A stretch of DNA of 64,000 nt from Litoditis marina (lineage: Eukaryota; Nematoda; Chromadorea; Rhabditida; Rhabditidae). Where the stretch lies: contig CAXIWQ010000345.1 in NCBI GenBank assembly GCA_964036275.1, positions 1-64,000 of the forward strand. Direction: 5' to 3'. The notes under the pieces were generated by a model. The model worked only from the letters and a program-made list of their open reading frames with translations, searched no databases and had not been told where the DNA came from. Shown here piece after piece: positions 22,978 through 36,059 of this stretch; positions within the stretch are counted from its first letter, which is position 1; each line of letters starts with the position of its first letter. The position numbers and the translations under genes were made by a program.

Positions 22978-23118
22978 TCATATAGGTGTGGACTCTAGGA
23001 TCCGGGGCAAGTATTCCCGCAACCTCCTCTCATTGTGACCAATCAACCCTAAATTATGGGCTTTGTTGAAAATATTTTTTAGTTCAATTTTTTTGACCAA
23101 ATTTCGTGGAAAATGTTG
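22978..23118 (-). pseudogene. C-terminal coding relic, copy 1 (unknown)
   Basis: An open minus-strand frame reads FPRNLVKKIELKNIFNKA, then HNLGLI, then a basic tail ending RILESTPI-stop. A paralogous minus-strand frame at 62779-62994 keeps NLV.K.ELKN...NKAHNLGLI and then diverges, so the shared part is probably real coding sequence. The point of divergence may be an exon edge. Protein not recognised. Confidence 0.4.
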
Positions 23119-24349
23119 TCATTGTTTATGGGTCTGTTTTCAGTACAGCGGGCGACTGATGAAGTTACATTAACGAGTTTCGACACTTTATAAAAAGCAG
23201 GAGCAACATAAGACCGCCCCAACTTATATATAACCAGATTGCAAAAAATTTCAATGAAATTTTGAATGGAGATTTTCGGGGAACGTGGGATCTATGATAT
23301 GATGTTGAATAACTGAACATACTTTAAATCATTTTCCGTTATGTTACCGGCTATTTCTATTAGTCGTAGTTTTTATGCATTGCAATCAGTTCCAATATAG
23401 TTTTAGCTTCCATATAGGTCTACTCTTATCTGGAGAAAAGAGAGAACATTGTTCATCTAAGTGTTGTTTAGATTCAATTGAATACATCAGAAAAATCAGA
23501 ACTGATGAAAGCATATGAATGCAACATAGCTGCATGTAAATCGTCTATGTGTTTTCCATAACGTAAATAAACTCGAGGCGTATCTAGAAAACTGATAAGT
23601 GGAATTCTGACTCATAGGTGTCATCAAGTATTTTGCACCATTCTTATTTTGAATACAATGAAATGTGTGTGTCTTACTGTTCCCACAATCCCCAGAAACC
23701 CGCAATAATCACTCAAATGTTTTGCTCTTTTCGGTTGATTCACTGGTCCAGCCTCTCACTCATTGCAATTCACGATTTAAATTCAGTATTTGAACATGGA
23801 AGTAACGATAAGTAAAGCCTTTTCTTTCATTAACTCTCCAGAACTTTACAAGTTTTATTCGAAAACTCATAAGTTCTCTCGAAAACAATATTATTTACTG
23901 AGGTTAATTTGTCACTTTCGATTCCAAACTCACGCGCTGAAAATGCAAAACAGAATCAGAATTCGGACAGTTTGAATATCACAATCCAAATATTTAGTGC
24001 AGATCCATCAGAAAAACTTTATATGGTTCGTATCGCAATTGTGTGTTGTGTACATATATGAGTGGTTGTAAGTCAATCATTCCAATCTGTAGTACAACGA
24101 TATCAACAATAATGGTTGAAAGGGTGTAAAATAATGGAGATAGACAAAATCAAAGAGGAAGTTAGCTAACGGCGGGTCTGGTGCTTCTCTACCATTTCCA
24201 AATTGGCAATATCGTCTAACGGTTCCACATACTGTTAATATACCTGCCGTGAACTCATGAAAGTGTTAGAGTTGAACCAAGAAAACTACATTTACTAGAA
24301 ATAAACAATTGATTCTCGCTTTTTTGAATGTGAAGAAACGCGCGTACTT
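23119..24349. repeat. Repeat shared with 62995-64000
   Basis: This aligns over about 1 kb with the right end of the window, including GAACATGGAAGTAACG followed by a GTAAG-like donor near 23800 (63660 in the twin). No longer exon is supported. Confidence 0.7.
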
Positions 24350-24585
24350 TCTGAACACCCCTCTTTGTTTGAAACCGTTCCCACATTCTTTCAAAAAAGT
24401 CCGCGCTCGCAACATTCACTCAAATTTTCTGCTCTATTTTTGGGTGAGTCACTGCAGTCCAGCCCTTTTTCGGTTCACACTATTTGAAATTTACAAGCTG
24501 CTTACATCAGCTATCAGTTCAGCATATAACTGAACTTTCCACATTATTCACTCCCCTTACATGATGACTTGAGTAAGTTTCTATT
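24350..24585 (+). repeat. F-family first-exon-like repeat
   Basis: Landmarks as at 1548-1870. It ends ACATGATGACTTGAGTAAGT. Confidence 0.5.
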
Positions 24586-24700
24586 GCGGTCATCATCGCA
24601 CTTCATGGTTTGAATAATGAAAGTTTTGAGATCGCTACGCTCATTTTAAATTTGTTTTTTTTCTTGATTTACGAATATGGTATACTAGTTAGGATACTGA

Positions 24701-24894
24701 ATGATCATGTTGTTGAAATGCAACTATCTAGATTGGATAACTAGAACAAAAATATATAACAGGTACGTCTCAAAGTAGCATTGTTTCATGCCCTGATCGA
24801 ATTGTACTATTTTCAGTCAACAGCAGAAACCCATCGCTTACCTTCCCGTTACACTAGCCGCTATCAATTGGGTTCAATCACCAAACTACATTTG
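24701..24894 (+). pseudogene. Two-exon coding relic, copy 1 (unknown)
   Basis: Exon 24701-24762 ends with a GTACGT donor and exon 24817-24894 begins after ATTTTCAG. Joined in phase 2 they read ...WITRTKIYN then QQQKPIAYLPVTLAAINW and VQSPNYIW, ending at a GTACGT donor. The relative at 31826-32026 keeps both splice sites but has a TAA early in its second exon. Not recognised. Confidence 0.4.
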
Positions 24895-25929
24895 GTACGT
24901 GGACGCGACGTTAGTTTCTAACCGTGACTCAATTAAATATCCACAGTTAAATAGTTCGTTTTGCGAAGTCATTCTGTGAAACTATATTTTCTCTCTTCTG
25001 AACTAACCATTGTTTAAGTTCTGCTGAAAACGGTAAAATCGAACAGAACTCTTGGTCTTTCACTTATCACTGACTATGTTTGAGAGCCGAACATTCCATT
25101 CACTGCATCGGATAGGAAATTATCAATATATAGGAATGATGAAACACAGGATCGGCTTTAAACTCAATCCTCCAAACCCTACTCTATTCAATTTCCTTAT
25201 TATTCAACGGTGTGGAATACGAACGCAAATGGCTGGGTTTTTCGAGAATTGCATCTTTTATAATATTTTGGGATACTGATTCAGAAAATCATCCAATCTC
25301 ATTATTATGTGTTATGTATCGTTGAGATGACGAATCAAATGCGATGTTTATAGGTTAAAATAGGTGAACCAATTTTCGTTCTATTTTGAAATCGCGCGCA
25401 GCGCGAAGCGCTGTGCGAGATTTGTCTTTGGTCCGGCTAATGCGCGCCTCCGTTTTTTTTAGTTTTCCCATAAAAAGACTGAAATTCGCAAAACAGAACT
25501 TTTATGAACTTGGGAAGTTTCTACAGCATATTTGCAAATTGTGTTCCAAATTTGAACGAAACGAAAGATGTTTTCGCTTCATCAAGAGCGCCAACTTCCG
25601 TCGTGTGTCCCTCCTTCCTTCCTTCCTTCCTTCCGTCATGGCGTGCTGTGATGCTATCTCTGCCACAACTAACCAGATTTGGCTTAAATTTGTAGTAAAA
25701 ATAGAACTCGTATAAAAACGGAATGAGCGCATTTTTTTTTTGAAAAAAAAAATATTTTTCACCAAGTTACGACCTTTCGAAATAAATGCCTCTGCGTCTC
25801 TCCATTTGGTGCACTCTCTCGCTCTCTCTGTCAGGTCGGTTATGCAAACTCTTGTAACTTAGGGTAACACTGACCGATTTCGATGAAAATTTAAATATGA
25901 TACCATCGTTACTTTAATATAAGTAAAAA

Positions 25930-27310
<1,381 letters not shown>

Positions 27311-27416
27311 GTGGTTATACTTGACAAGTGGTTCATTAAGAAAACAATTTTATCTGCACGGTACAGATCAAAACAGCTCTCTACATACCTACGGCATGTT
27401 TACAAAAAGAGAAAAA

Positions 27417-27835
27417 TTCATGAAAAAGTGGGGGCCCAACGACTGTGAGATTTGTCTTCTTCTGTGCGCCCCAGACAGCTACACTCAAATGGAGCAGCTA
27501 CTGCTACAAAAACCGAAAAATACTAATATACTCAAGTATAACTGTGTTATATAATCTAGAGTTAAAGTAATGACCACAAATGCATACCATTGTGTAAAAA
27601 CCAGGATCTGTATGGTTGACTACGTTGAGTTAACATCTGTGATTTGTAGATTCTAGTTTACAGGTTTGAAAAGATATTTTACGACTTTTGTATGTTTGTA
27701 ATAAACAGTTATACTTGAGTATATTAGTATTTTTCGGTTTTTGTAGCAGTAGCTGCTCCATTTGAGTGTAGCTGTCTAAGGGGCGCACAGAAGAAGACAA
27801 ATCTCACAGTCGTTGGGCCCCCACTTTTTCATGAA
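27417..27835. repeat. Terminal fold-back of element B
   Basis: Inverted arms share the GTGGGGGCCCAACGACTGTG tip with the 17666-18197 fold-back. The left arm is shortened to about 130 bp. Confidence 0.9.
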
Positions 27836-29039
27836 TCGATACTATAGTTCACAAATTTCGACCAAAACGACGGGATAAAACTACAAACACAGAAAGATAC
27901 AGCAAAATACGCTCTATAGGACTGTTTTAGGAATTAGTGAACCAAACTAGCAAAATTCATGAGAGTCATGAAAGTGCATTCTTGTTCAAATAAAAATGTT
28001 AAAATTCGACCAGTGAGGGTAAACTCAGTCCTCCTACTCAGCGTTACTTTTATCTTTTGAAAAAGTTCAAATGCTCACTGATATTCAAGAAGTGGATACC
28101 TTTGAAATTTAATAGAGCAATTGAGTTTTTGCCGATACCCATTGCAATCGAAATAAAGTATCCAGATTCCTTTTCAACAAGTTTATTTTATCAAGACTAT
28201 TTTGCACAAATCGGGTCTTGTATGTAGAAGTCCTGTAACATTCGACCGCGTTGCAAATCACGTTTTCTCATAGGAGGTAGAAGCAAACATAGAAACTGTA
28301 TCAAAATATTTATTCAATTAGAAACTTATTTCTCCACTTGTCGTGCGGGATTCTTGATGAAACAGATTTTCCGTACACGCGATGGCTAAATCTTGTTGTC
28401 GAACACTTTTCGTTACTATTAACCGTAATGCTACGTACAAACTTGTACATTTATTTTCACAGGACAGTTGCGTTTCTACGTCGTTTTTGGGAACGATGAG
28501 ATTTTCATGAACCGCGCTGATTGGTCTTCAACGGTTTCAGTGGTTACTTCAACGGTTTCAGATGGTTACTTCAACGGTTTCAGTTCAAAGACGAAATTTG
28601 AGAAGAATCTAGCATTCCGTAATTGCCTGTTCAAGAGCTATGATCGTTTCACACATTCTTTAACGTGGTGTTCGAAACCATCTGACCGTTAGATCCATTG
28701 TAACTTTTCTATAAAAATTTGAGGTTTAGTAACAAATGGGTCATGACTAGTTATTATTCACTTTGATTCATTAATTAAAGAGAAGGTGATATAACTTTGT
28801 AGCATGCGGAATTAGCGACCAACACATTTCAGTGAGTATCGTAGAATAGAATTAAGTTTAGGAAGGGAAAACTTCTTTTTAGCGCAGCTGTTAAAAACTC
28901 GGAACAATAATCTCTGTTGAGTTTTGAAATTAGAACTTTGTTCAAAATGAGAACTTCACGACCCACAAACAACGTGAAGTCAATAAGAGACAATGTGCGA
29001 CGCGGTTGAGTGTTGCATGAAGTTTTCATATATGCTACG
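27836..29039. other. Repeat mosaic, no supported gene
   Basis: 28205-28255 has the TATA-like/CATTCGACCGCGTTGC cassette. 28600-29000 is the inverted counterpart of 45410-46030. No exon is supported. Confidence 0.5.
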
Positions 29040-29153
29040 ACATTTTTGATGCAGTGACACTGGAACAAACGTTTGAATTAATAGGAAAAGAGAGATGTTA
29101 TTTATATAAGACCATTTCATTTTTTTCATGTGGAATATATGCTGTTCTTATGG

Positions 29154-30560
29154 GAAGATTAATAAATCTATATATCTTACAAAGTGTTGCGTTGAGAGAT
29201 ACTGGCGGCGTAGCAATCCCTTCAATCTCACGAGAAGTTCATATGAGTTTCTCATGAGATACTTCATATGAGTTTCTCATGAGATACTTCATATGAGTTT
29301 CTCATGAGATTTAAAAAATCTATATATCTTACAAAGTGTTGCGTTGAGAGATACTGGCGGCGTAGCAATCCCTTCAATCTCACGAGAAGTTCATATGAGT
29401 TTCTCATGAGATACTTCATATGAGTTTCTCATGAGATACTTCATATGAGTTTCTCATGAGATACTTCATATGAGTTTCTCATGAGATTTAATATATCTAT
29501 ATATCTTACAAAGTGTTGCGTTGAGAGATACTGGCGGCGTAGCAATCCCTTCAATCTCACGAGAAGTTCATATGAGTTTCTCATGAGATACTTCATATGA
29601 GTTTCTCATGAGATACTTCATATGAGTTTCTCATGAGATACTTCATATGAGTTTCTCATGAGATTTAATAAATCTATATATCTTACAAAGTGTTGCGTTG
29701 AGAGATACTGGCGGCGTAGCAATCCCTTCAATCTCACGAGAAGTTCATATGAGTTTCTCATGAGATACTTCATATGAGTTTCTCATGAGATACTTCATAT
29801 GAGTTTCTCATGAGATTTAATAAATCTATAAATCTTACAAAGTGTTGCGTTGAGAGATACTGGCGGCGTAGCAATCCCTTCAATCTCACGAGAAGTTCAT
29901 ATGAGTTTCTCATGAGATACCTCATGAGCTACTCGTGAACTTTCAATGTTGTAGCATAGCAATCAATAGAATCTCATGAGAAGCTCATACGAACAACTCA
30001 TGAGGTATCTCATGAGATTTTCGAGGGATTGCCACGCCGCCAGGAGCCAGGCATAGGTTGCACGCCTGGCTGCCAGTTAAGAAGACCAGCGTAGGGTCGG
30101 AACAGCTTGCTGGATTAACGACACATTTCGAATGGCGAGCATGCGTGAAATCTACCATCTTTCGCTTTTAGGCGCCGGAAGAAGGGGCTCTCCGAGGTTG
30201 TTCAGGTTTCCGCAAACTCAACGAAATCACAGTCCCAGAGAACATCCCGCTACCCAGAATCGAAGCAATTCTGTAACGGATCGGCGGAAACAGGTAATAC
30301 ACTTCTCTAGACATGGCTAATGGTTACTTGCAGCTCCGCCTAGGTGCCCAGAGTAGTTATAAGGACGGGTTCATAACCTTAAATAAAGTGTATGCCTATA
30401 CACACCTCCCGTTCGGCCTAAAGTCAGAGGCATCATATTTCCAGAGGCATTTACAGGTAGTACTAGCAAACTGGACTCTAACGTCGAAGCCTACATTGAT
30501 GATATTCTCATTTGTGTCAGACTTGTCCTGGGGCTTGTCCTCGAACTCTGCCATACATCT
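29154..30560 (+). pseudogene. Ty3/gypsy-type protease-RT relic, copy 3, interrupted
   Basis: The protease start (TTGCGTTGAGAGATAC) is cut at 29200 by a repeat array and resumes at 30035 with GGAGCCAGGCATAGG. The RT part (30132-30520) keeps NGYLQLRLGAQSSYKDGF, PFGL and the YIDD box, with frameshifts. Upstream and downstream flanks match the other P copies. Confidence 0.75.
29168..30034. repeat. Five-unit tandem array built from host plus MITE sequence
   Basis: Five units start at about 29168, 29319, 29496, 29673 and 29824. Each has 40-odd bp of the retroelement (ATCTTACAAAGTGTTGCG), then the MITE left end TGGCGGCGTAGCAATCCC, then one to four copies of the 25-bp word TCATATGAGTTTCTCATGAG plus ATACT. 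The last unit runs on into the MITE right end GGGATTGCCACGCCGCCA. The solo MITE is at 45757-45936. This is a tandem amplification across an insertion junction, not a CRISPR array. Confidence 0.9.
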
Positions 30561-32224
30561 CTTTCATTGATACTGTGAATTCACTATATTGCTAGTGCAT
30601 GAGTAACTTTGCTTTGGAAGGACAAACCAAGTTTGTTATCAACTAGGCTGATTAATTACGTTATGAACAGTATTGTATATGTTTACAGTTCTTACTCCAC
30701 TAACTAATTAGACTACAACCTACACTTTATATAAAGGAGAAGCAACAACGCGGTATTTTGTATACGACAACATTCAAATCTTGTTGCAGTTGCAGTGTGT
30801 AGTCAAGTTACACTCCTTACATGATGACAAAGGTTAATTTTTGATACGTCAAGCCTATGTTCAATTTTATTTAGACACTCAACAATATGGTATACTTGTT
30901 CAGAAGCTGAGATTAAATTAATGTATAAATTTAAGATAGATTAATTATTTGTAATGAAGAGTGTCAAGATTCGAACACTCAAATGTTTCGATCGATTTAT
31001 ATAGGGAGAAATACTTAGGTAGAAACAGTGCTCTGTACCCACATGAAAAATATTCACAATCAAAAGAGTAATAACTAGAAATATAACGGTGATATGCGTG
31101 TTATCCGTTCAGATTTTAATGAAGTGCACATTAAAATTAGAAATAACAGTTTCGTGCCATATCACTAATTTAGTGATGAGCGAGAGGTTTCCTATTTCTT
31201 TTGTATTCTCTGCGCAGAAGAACCGGGTAGAAGACCATAATTTCACATTGAAAACATTGGAAACAAAAAAACAGGATTACTTCTCACAATAGATTACTTG
31301 TCAATCACGAGTTTCCAGTTCACAATGCTTGTAGACTTTTCTACACCATTTTGACGCGGTTTCAGAAGCGGAGGGAGGATTATATTTGTTATATTTCCAC
31401 GTTACCGCTCAACAGCTGGAACCGGTGAGTGCAAAATTTGGATTAAACAGTTTTATAAGACTATAACACATATAAGACTAGTTTTATAAGGTCAATGGCC
31501 AACAATAAACTGGTGAAACGTGAGCATTATTGCAAGTTCCTAAAAGAAAGTGTAAATCTCCAGTAAAAAATGAACAGATTTGGTTATGTCAAGTTCACAC
31601 TTCATTTTATAAAAACATATACCTCTCTGACATGCGCTCACATTGTTAGTTCTTACGTATTTTTGAAATGGAATTTTGAAGAAGAATTAAGTCAGCATAC
31701 TCAATTTACAAATATCAACATAGCACTTCCTTATTTGAGAAATGAAAGTTTTGAGATACGCTGAGCTTATTTTGGAAATCATTTTTTCTCGATTCACGAA
31801 TACGGTATACTAGTTAGGACACTAAATGATCATTATGTTGTTGGATTGCAACTATCTAGATTGGATAACTGGAAAAACATTTATAACAGGTACGTCTCAA
31901 AGTAGATCGTTGTTTTATATCATGATCACATGTATGAATTGTAATATTTTCAGTCAACAGCATAAACCCATCACCTTCCCGATACACTAGCCGCTATTTA
32001 TGGGTTCAAGCACCAAACTACATTTGGTATGTGGCGGCGAAGTTAGTTTCTAACTGTGACTCAATTAAATACCCACCAGTTAAATAGTTAGTTTTGTGAA
32101 AATATCTCTTCTCTCCTTCAAATTTGGTGCAACTGCACGTTTGCGTGATGTTCACATTCTTGCACTTTAGCTGAATAGTTGTAGGAACTGTTGTTAACGC
32201 AACACTGTCTGGAATACACCATCT
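30561..32224. repeat. P-block 3' flank and other repeats
   Basis: 30760-31150 matches 6160-6520 and has the empty site of the msp insertion. 31570-31800 is repeat sequence. Apart from the 31826-32026 relic no exon is supported. Confidence 0.6.
31826..32026 (+). pseudogene. Two-exon coding relic, copy 2
   Basis: Exons 31826-31889 and 31954-32026 parallel 24701-24894 with the same donor and acceptor motifs. TAA appears after CAACAGCA in exon 2, and there is a frame-changing deletion before WVQ. Confidence 0.4.
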
Positions 32225-32625
32225 CTCCTATATACAGCCCCCACAAAGTGCGTTCTCTCAAGCTACCCAATTTTTTCTCAACAAATAGTAGTTCTAATTG
32301 GCTCTTACTTGTTTAATGTCGTTTTTTATAGTTGTGCTACATATTTTGATTTGTGAACTTTATTCCCTTTTAAACACGCGAGAAGAATAATTTCTTTCAC
32401 CTCATTTGAACTTCTTTTTGTTCCAACCGTCTTCTCATTTGCTAAAAAAAGTCGTCGCTAGCAACATTCACTCAAATGTTTCGCCCTTTTTTGGAAAAGT
32501 CTCTTCAATTCAACCTCTCATTCTTGCACACTCATTGCAATTCACGAGCTGCTTACATCAGCTCTCAGTTCAGCATATATCTGAACTTTCCATATTGTTC
32601 TTTTTCCCTTACATGAAGACTAAAG
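32225..32625 (+). repeat. F-family first-exon-like repeat
   Basis: This is preceded by a TATATACAGCCCCC promoter-like word and ends ACATGAAGACTAAAGTAAGT, that is, an ATG, three codons and a strong donor. Confidence 0.55.
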
Positions 32626-32841
32626 TAAGTTTTTATTGCGGTCAACATAGCACTTCTTCGTTTGAATAATAAGAGTTTTGAGATTGCTAAGCTCCTTTAA
32701 AATCTATTTTTTCTCGATTCACGAATATGGTATACTAGTTAGGATATTTCTGTAGACTCTAGAAACGGCAATTTAAAACACATTTTAAACACAACTTTTT
32801 TTTGTAAGATATCATTCACCTATTACGAAATCCGTTTTCAG

Positions 32842-33908
32842 AAGAGAGATTTCGGAAAAGAGCGTTCTCGGCGAGCCCGGTCGACGGAGGAGACGAGTGA
32901 AAACGGAACTACGCAAAAGTAGGTTGGTCAAACAGATGACGTTGTTATGTGTTTTTCTAAGTTTTATTTATTTCTCATTGCAGTTTCTGGCTTTCAAAGA
33001 GCTATTTTTCATTATTTTACTCTCAATTATGTTTACCACGTCACTTTTTCAACCAGAGTTAGTCAAGCAAATTTGTTTCCAAATCTTTCCGAACATTTTT
33101 GTTCTATCTCTTGTTTGTTGCAGTTTGATGCCTTCCATGACCGCTTCAAGGCTCGCTACTGTTGTGGCCCGGACAGTATCGAGCGCCTCACCAGGGAGCA
33201 AGTGATGCTGGGTGGAGCCAATGCTGTGAATCTGCGGTTTGACGCGGTGAATTCAGGGAGGAACAAATCATCTTTGTACTTTGATCTCGCAACACACAAT
33301 CATTAACCACTCTTGGCCGAAAAGCAATGAATCGAACTAAAAACAGGGTTCTGGTAATATATAGGCCTTCTTCAGAAACAGCAAAAACTTCAGAGAATAA
33401 TATGAAATAAGAGACTGATGGTAATAAAACCACATAGTTCTGAAAAATACCCGCTCTTGAGTGACTACTATTTGTTTGCTTGAAGTGTTTCAGGTACCAA
33501 TTCTCTCAGGATCTGCCCGATGAGCCAGTCACCCAGGTTGAAGGATTTGTAACAGAAACCGTCCAAGATGAAGGCCGGAAAGACCCGTCAGCCAGAATGA
33601 CGACTCCTTGCCGGATCGTCAGAACTTAACGGTGAATTTTATACCACCAACTTCAGTAGTAATACTCAAACCATGCTTCCCAAACTTTTGTAAAACGCTT
33701 GAAAACGCGCAAAGTTAGTGGGTGCTAATAACTAACTGTTTTCGAAATTTGAAACACAATTTAACAGCACAGAAACTACTTTCTATTGAGTAACTTTACA
33801 AGGTTTACGCTCTCTAACCCCACGGTTGTATCATTGAAAGCACATTTTACAGTGTGGGAGCACAACCCTCAAGCTCCGTTGAATTCGAAGGTATTGGAGC
33901 CCAGCCAG
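32842..33908 (+). pseudogene. Multi-exon relic related to family Q
   Basis: Exon-like blocks are 32842-32918 (after GTTTTCAG; a Lys/Arg/Glu-rich stretch), 33124 to about 33255 (after TTGTTGCAG; FDAFHDRFKARY, ERLTREQVMLGG), 33494-33631 (after TTTCAG; GTTGAAGGATTT region) and 33853-33908 (after TTTTACAG; WEHNPQAP...LEPSQ, then GTAAGA). The last block matches the end of the large family Q exon. Phases do not all agree and stops occur, so it is probably dead. The next Q exon is missing, because a fold-back sits directly downstream at 33955. Confidence 0.5.
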
Positions 33909-33954
33909 GTAAGACAACTTCTCTGACTAGGACTGAAATAATATCAAAATGGAA

Positions 33955-34345
33955 TTCATGAAAAAGTGGGGGCCCAACGACTGTGAGATTCGTCTTCTGC
34001 TGTGACAGCTACGGTAGACAGCTACTCTCAAATGGAGCCGCTACTGCTACAAAAAACCGAAAAATACTAATATACCTAAGTATAACTGTTCATTACAAAC
34101 ATACAAAAGTCGTAAAATATTTGTTCAAACCTGTAAACTAGAATATACAAATGCGAACAGCTGCGAACAAGAGAACAGTTGTTGAATAATATGCCAAGTT
34201 TTATAGCACCTAGAGTTGAAGTAATGACCAAAACTGCAAACCATTGTGTACAAAACCAGGATCTCTATAATTGACTACGTTGAGTTAACATCTGTGATTT
34301 GTAGATTCTAGTTTACAGGTTTGAAAAATTATTTTACGGGTGGAA
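33955..34345. mobile_element. Truncated fold-back (GTGGGGGCCCAACGACTGTG family)
   Basis: The left arm is complete from 33955. The right arm is cut near 34342 in the middle of TTTGAAAAATTATTTTACG, where an inverted F-family fragment follows. Confidence 0.85.
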
Positions 34346-34965
34346 TGACTGTAAATATAGAAAGGGAGGATAGACTGCAGTGACTCAGCCAAAAAAGAGC
34401 GAAACATTTGAGTGAATGTTGCGAGCGCTTCATTTTCTCTAGCGAATGTCAGAACGGTTTAAAACTAAGAGGGAATATGCGGAGAAATGGAATTGCATAC
34501 ATGAGAATATTTTCAATAGCGCAACAAATGTTTCTCTCCACATATATATTAACAGAATTTTGGATCATGTGGATACTTGATACAACACACAATAAGCGCA
34601 TAACTTATTAAATCATGTCTCACGCATCTTTTCTGGTATGAGTTAGTCATAGGAAGATCACGTGAACTCCACGTGAATAGTATCTAGTTCGCTGTACTAT
34701 TGCACAATTTACCACTTTAACGATGCGCGTTTATCACTTTAACGATGCGCGTTTGGTTCTGTTAGAGTATAGTTGTAGTGTCTAATCATACAAGCAGACA
34801 TAAACAGGTACTCACATACTTTTGTTGGGTTGGGTTAATTAGGTTGTAAAGGGCAATGTTATTTTATAGTTTTCTTCGTGAAATAATTTTGTGGTTATAA
34901 TTCATCAGTATTTCACAGTGGAATCACATAACTTGGTTGGTTCGAACGTTTATAGATTTCTCTTA
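34346..34965. other. Inverted F fragment and unannotated sequence
   Basis: 34346-34460 is a minus-strand F-family fragment. The word TCACTTTAACGATGCGCGTT is repeated near 34715 and 34735. No exon is supported. Confidence 0.45.
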
Positions 34966-34969
34966 GTTG

Positions 34970-35223
34970 CCATCACTCATGATGTTTGGATGGTGTTCCA
35001 CTTGCTCTCCTTTTCAAGCCTACCATGCATGAATCACTCCAAAACTTCACCCCGGGTCGTAGTTGCAGAACATGTTCCAGAAACCCACTTGTAAAACTTG
35101 GTGGAAGCTAGTTGTACAACCCCGAAGGAGCCCGAGCCCACCACTTTATGGAGTTTCAGTTCGGAATAGAAAAACACATCAACTTCCACACTGAACAAGG
35201 GGTTCGTTTTGTTTTCCACCTCC
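34970..35223 (-). pseudogene. Protein kinase relic with glycine-rich loop
   Basis: The minus-strand exon 35223-35089 follows a TTTTTGTTCAG acceptor and ends at a GTGGGT donor. It reads ...SVEVDVFFYSELKLHKVV then GSGSFGVVQLA, the ATP-binding loop GxGxFGxV of eukaryotic protein kinases, with the GSFGVV form typical of GSK-3-like kinases. Farther along (34970-35015), in another frame, EHHPNIM resembles the HPNI segment of subdomain IV. Later domains (HRD, DFG) are not visible. Probably a decayed kinase gene. Confidence 0.5.
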
Positions 35224-35570
35224 TGAACAAAAAGTAGAAGTGTTCCACGTGAGGAAAATCTCTGTGAAGTCAATGATCCATATACGCCTCAGAAGTGATT
35301 TGTTTTTATTGTTTCATAATATTTTCCGGCTTGTTTGTACGCCTGTATTTTTGTTGAGTGTGAGTAGTTCTTCTATATTTCTTCTTTTTTATAGTTTATT
35401 CAAAAATCATAATTCAAGTTCTTTTCTTCTCATAAATTAACATCAACACCATCTTGACAAGTTTTCACACTGTTTTCGGCACATCATTAGTTCCGTACAT
35501 AATTTTTACTAAATTAAGTGTATTCAACGATTACTTTTTGAACTTTTGATTTCCCCACTAGTTCTTCCAG

Positions 35571-36059
35571 TTGGCCAAACTGCTGCTTCATGCACATGAC
35601 AAATGCCGATAGCACGGATTCTGAAAAGCCGCGAGCTCGAATAATTACTGAGGGAAGTATTGATGTACAGAAAGCAAAATTGCGGTATTTTATTCACCTT
35701 ATCCTTTTCTACCTTAAAACAAAGTGTGAATATTCAGTAAACAAAGTAGGATGAAAATTGAAATTTAATAATGTTATTTCGCGAAAATCATCCTCAGAGC
35801 GATTGAGAATTCTGATGAAAAGCAATTGAAAGTCGATTTTACCTATGGTATACAAGAGGTCCATCTCACATCTCAGCACTCACCACGTTACTATAAAACC
35901 GTAATGTTCCAAAAAAAGCTTATAAATATTATTAGTGTACTTCATCAACTTGTTTCATGTTACTTCAGACTCTCACCTCCGGGAAAATGTGCAGCCACGA
36001 AGATGGTGATCACGGTTCTTACTGCAAATAACAAAATAGTCGTATGTTACGTTACTTGA
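35571..36059 (+). pseudogene. N-terminal exons of a possible kinase relic, divergent
   Basis: Exon 35571-35684 follows TTCTTCCAG, has ATG at 35596 and reads MTNADSTDSEKPRARIITEG. It joins in phase 2 to 35798-35847, which ends ...KQLKVDFTYG at GTATAC. VDFTY aligns with VDVFFY just before the P-loop of the minus-strand relic, hence the kinase guess. A third block after TTACTTCAG (from 35970) reads GKCAATKMV, which could be the AxK lysine region. The P-loop exon itself is absent on this strand. The third block overlaps a minus-strand exon candidate, so one of the two readings is wrong. Confidence 0.4.

Noticed and set aside
29168..29950. CRISPR-like regular repeats
   Set aside because: The 25-bp words are directly abutting with no unique spacers, the larger units contain retroelement and MITE sequence, and the genome is eukaryotic.
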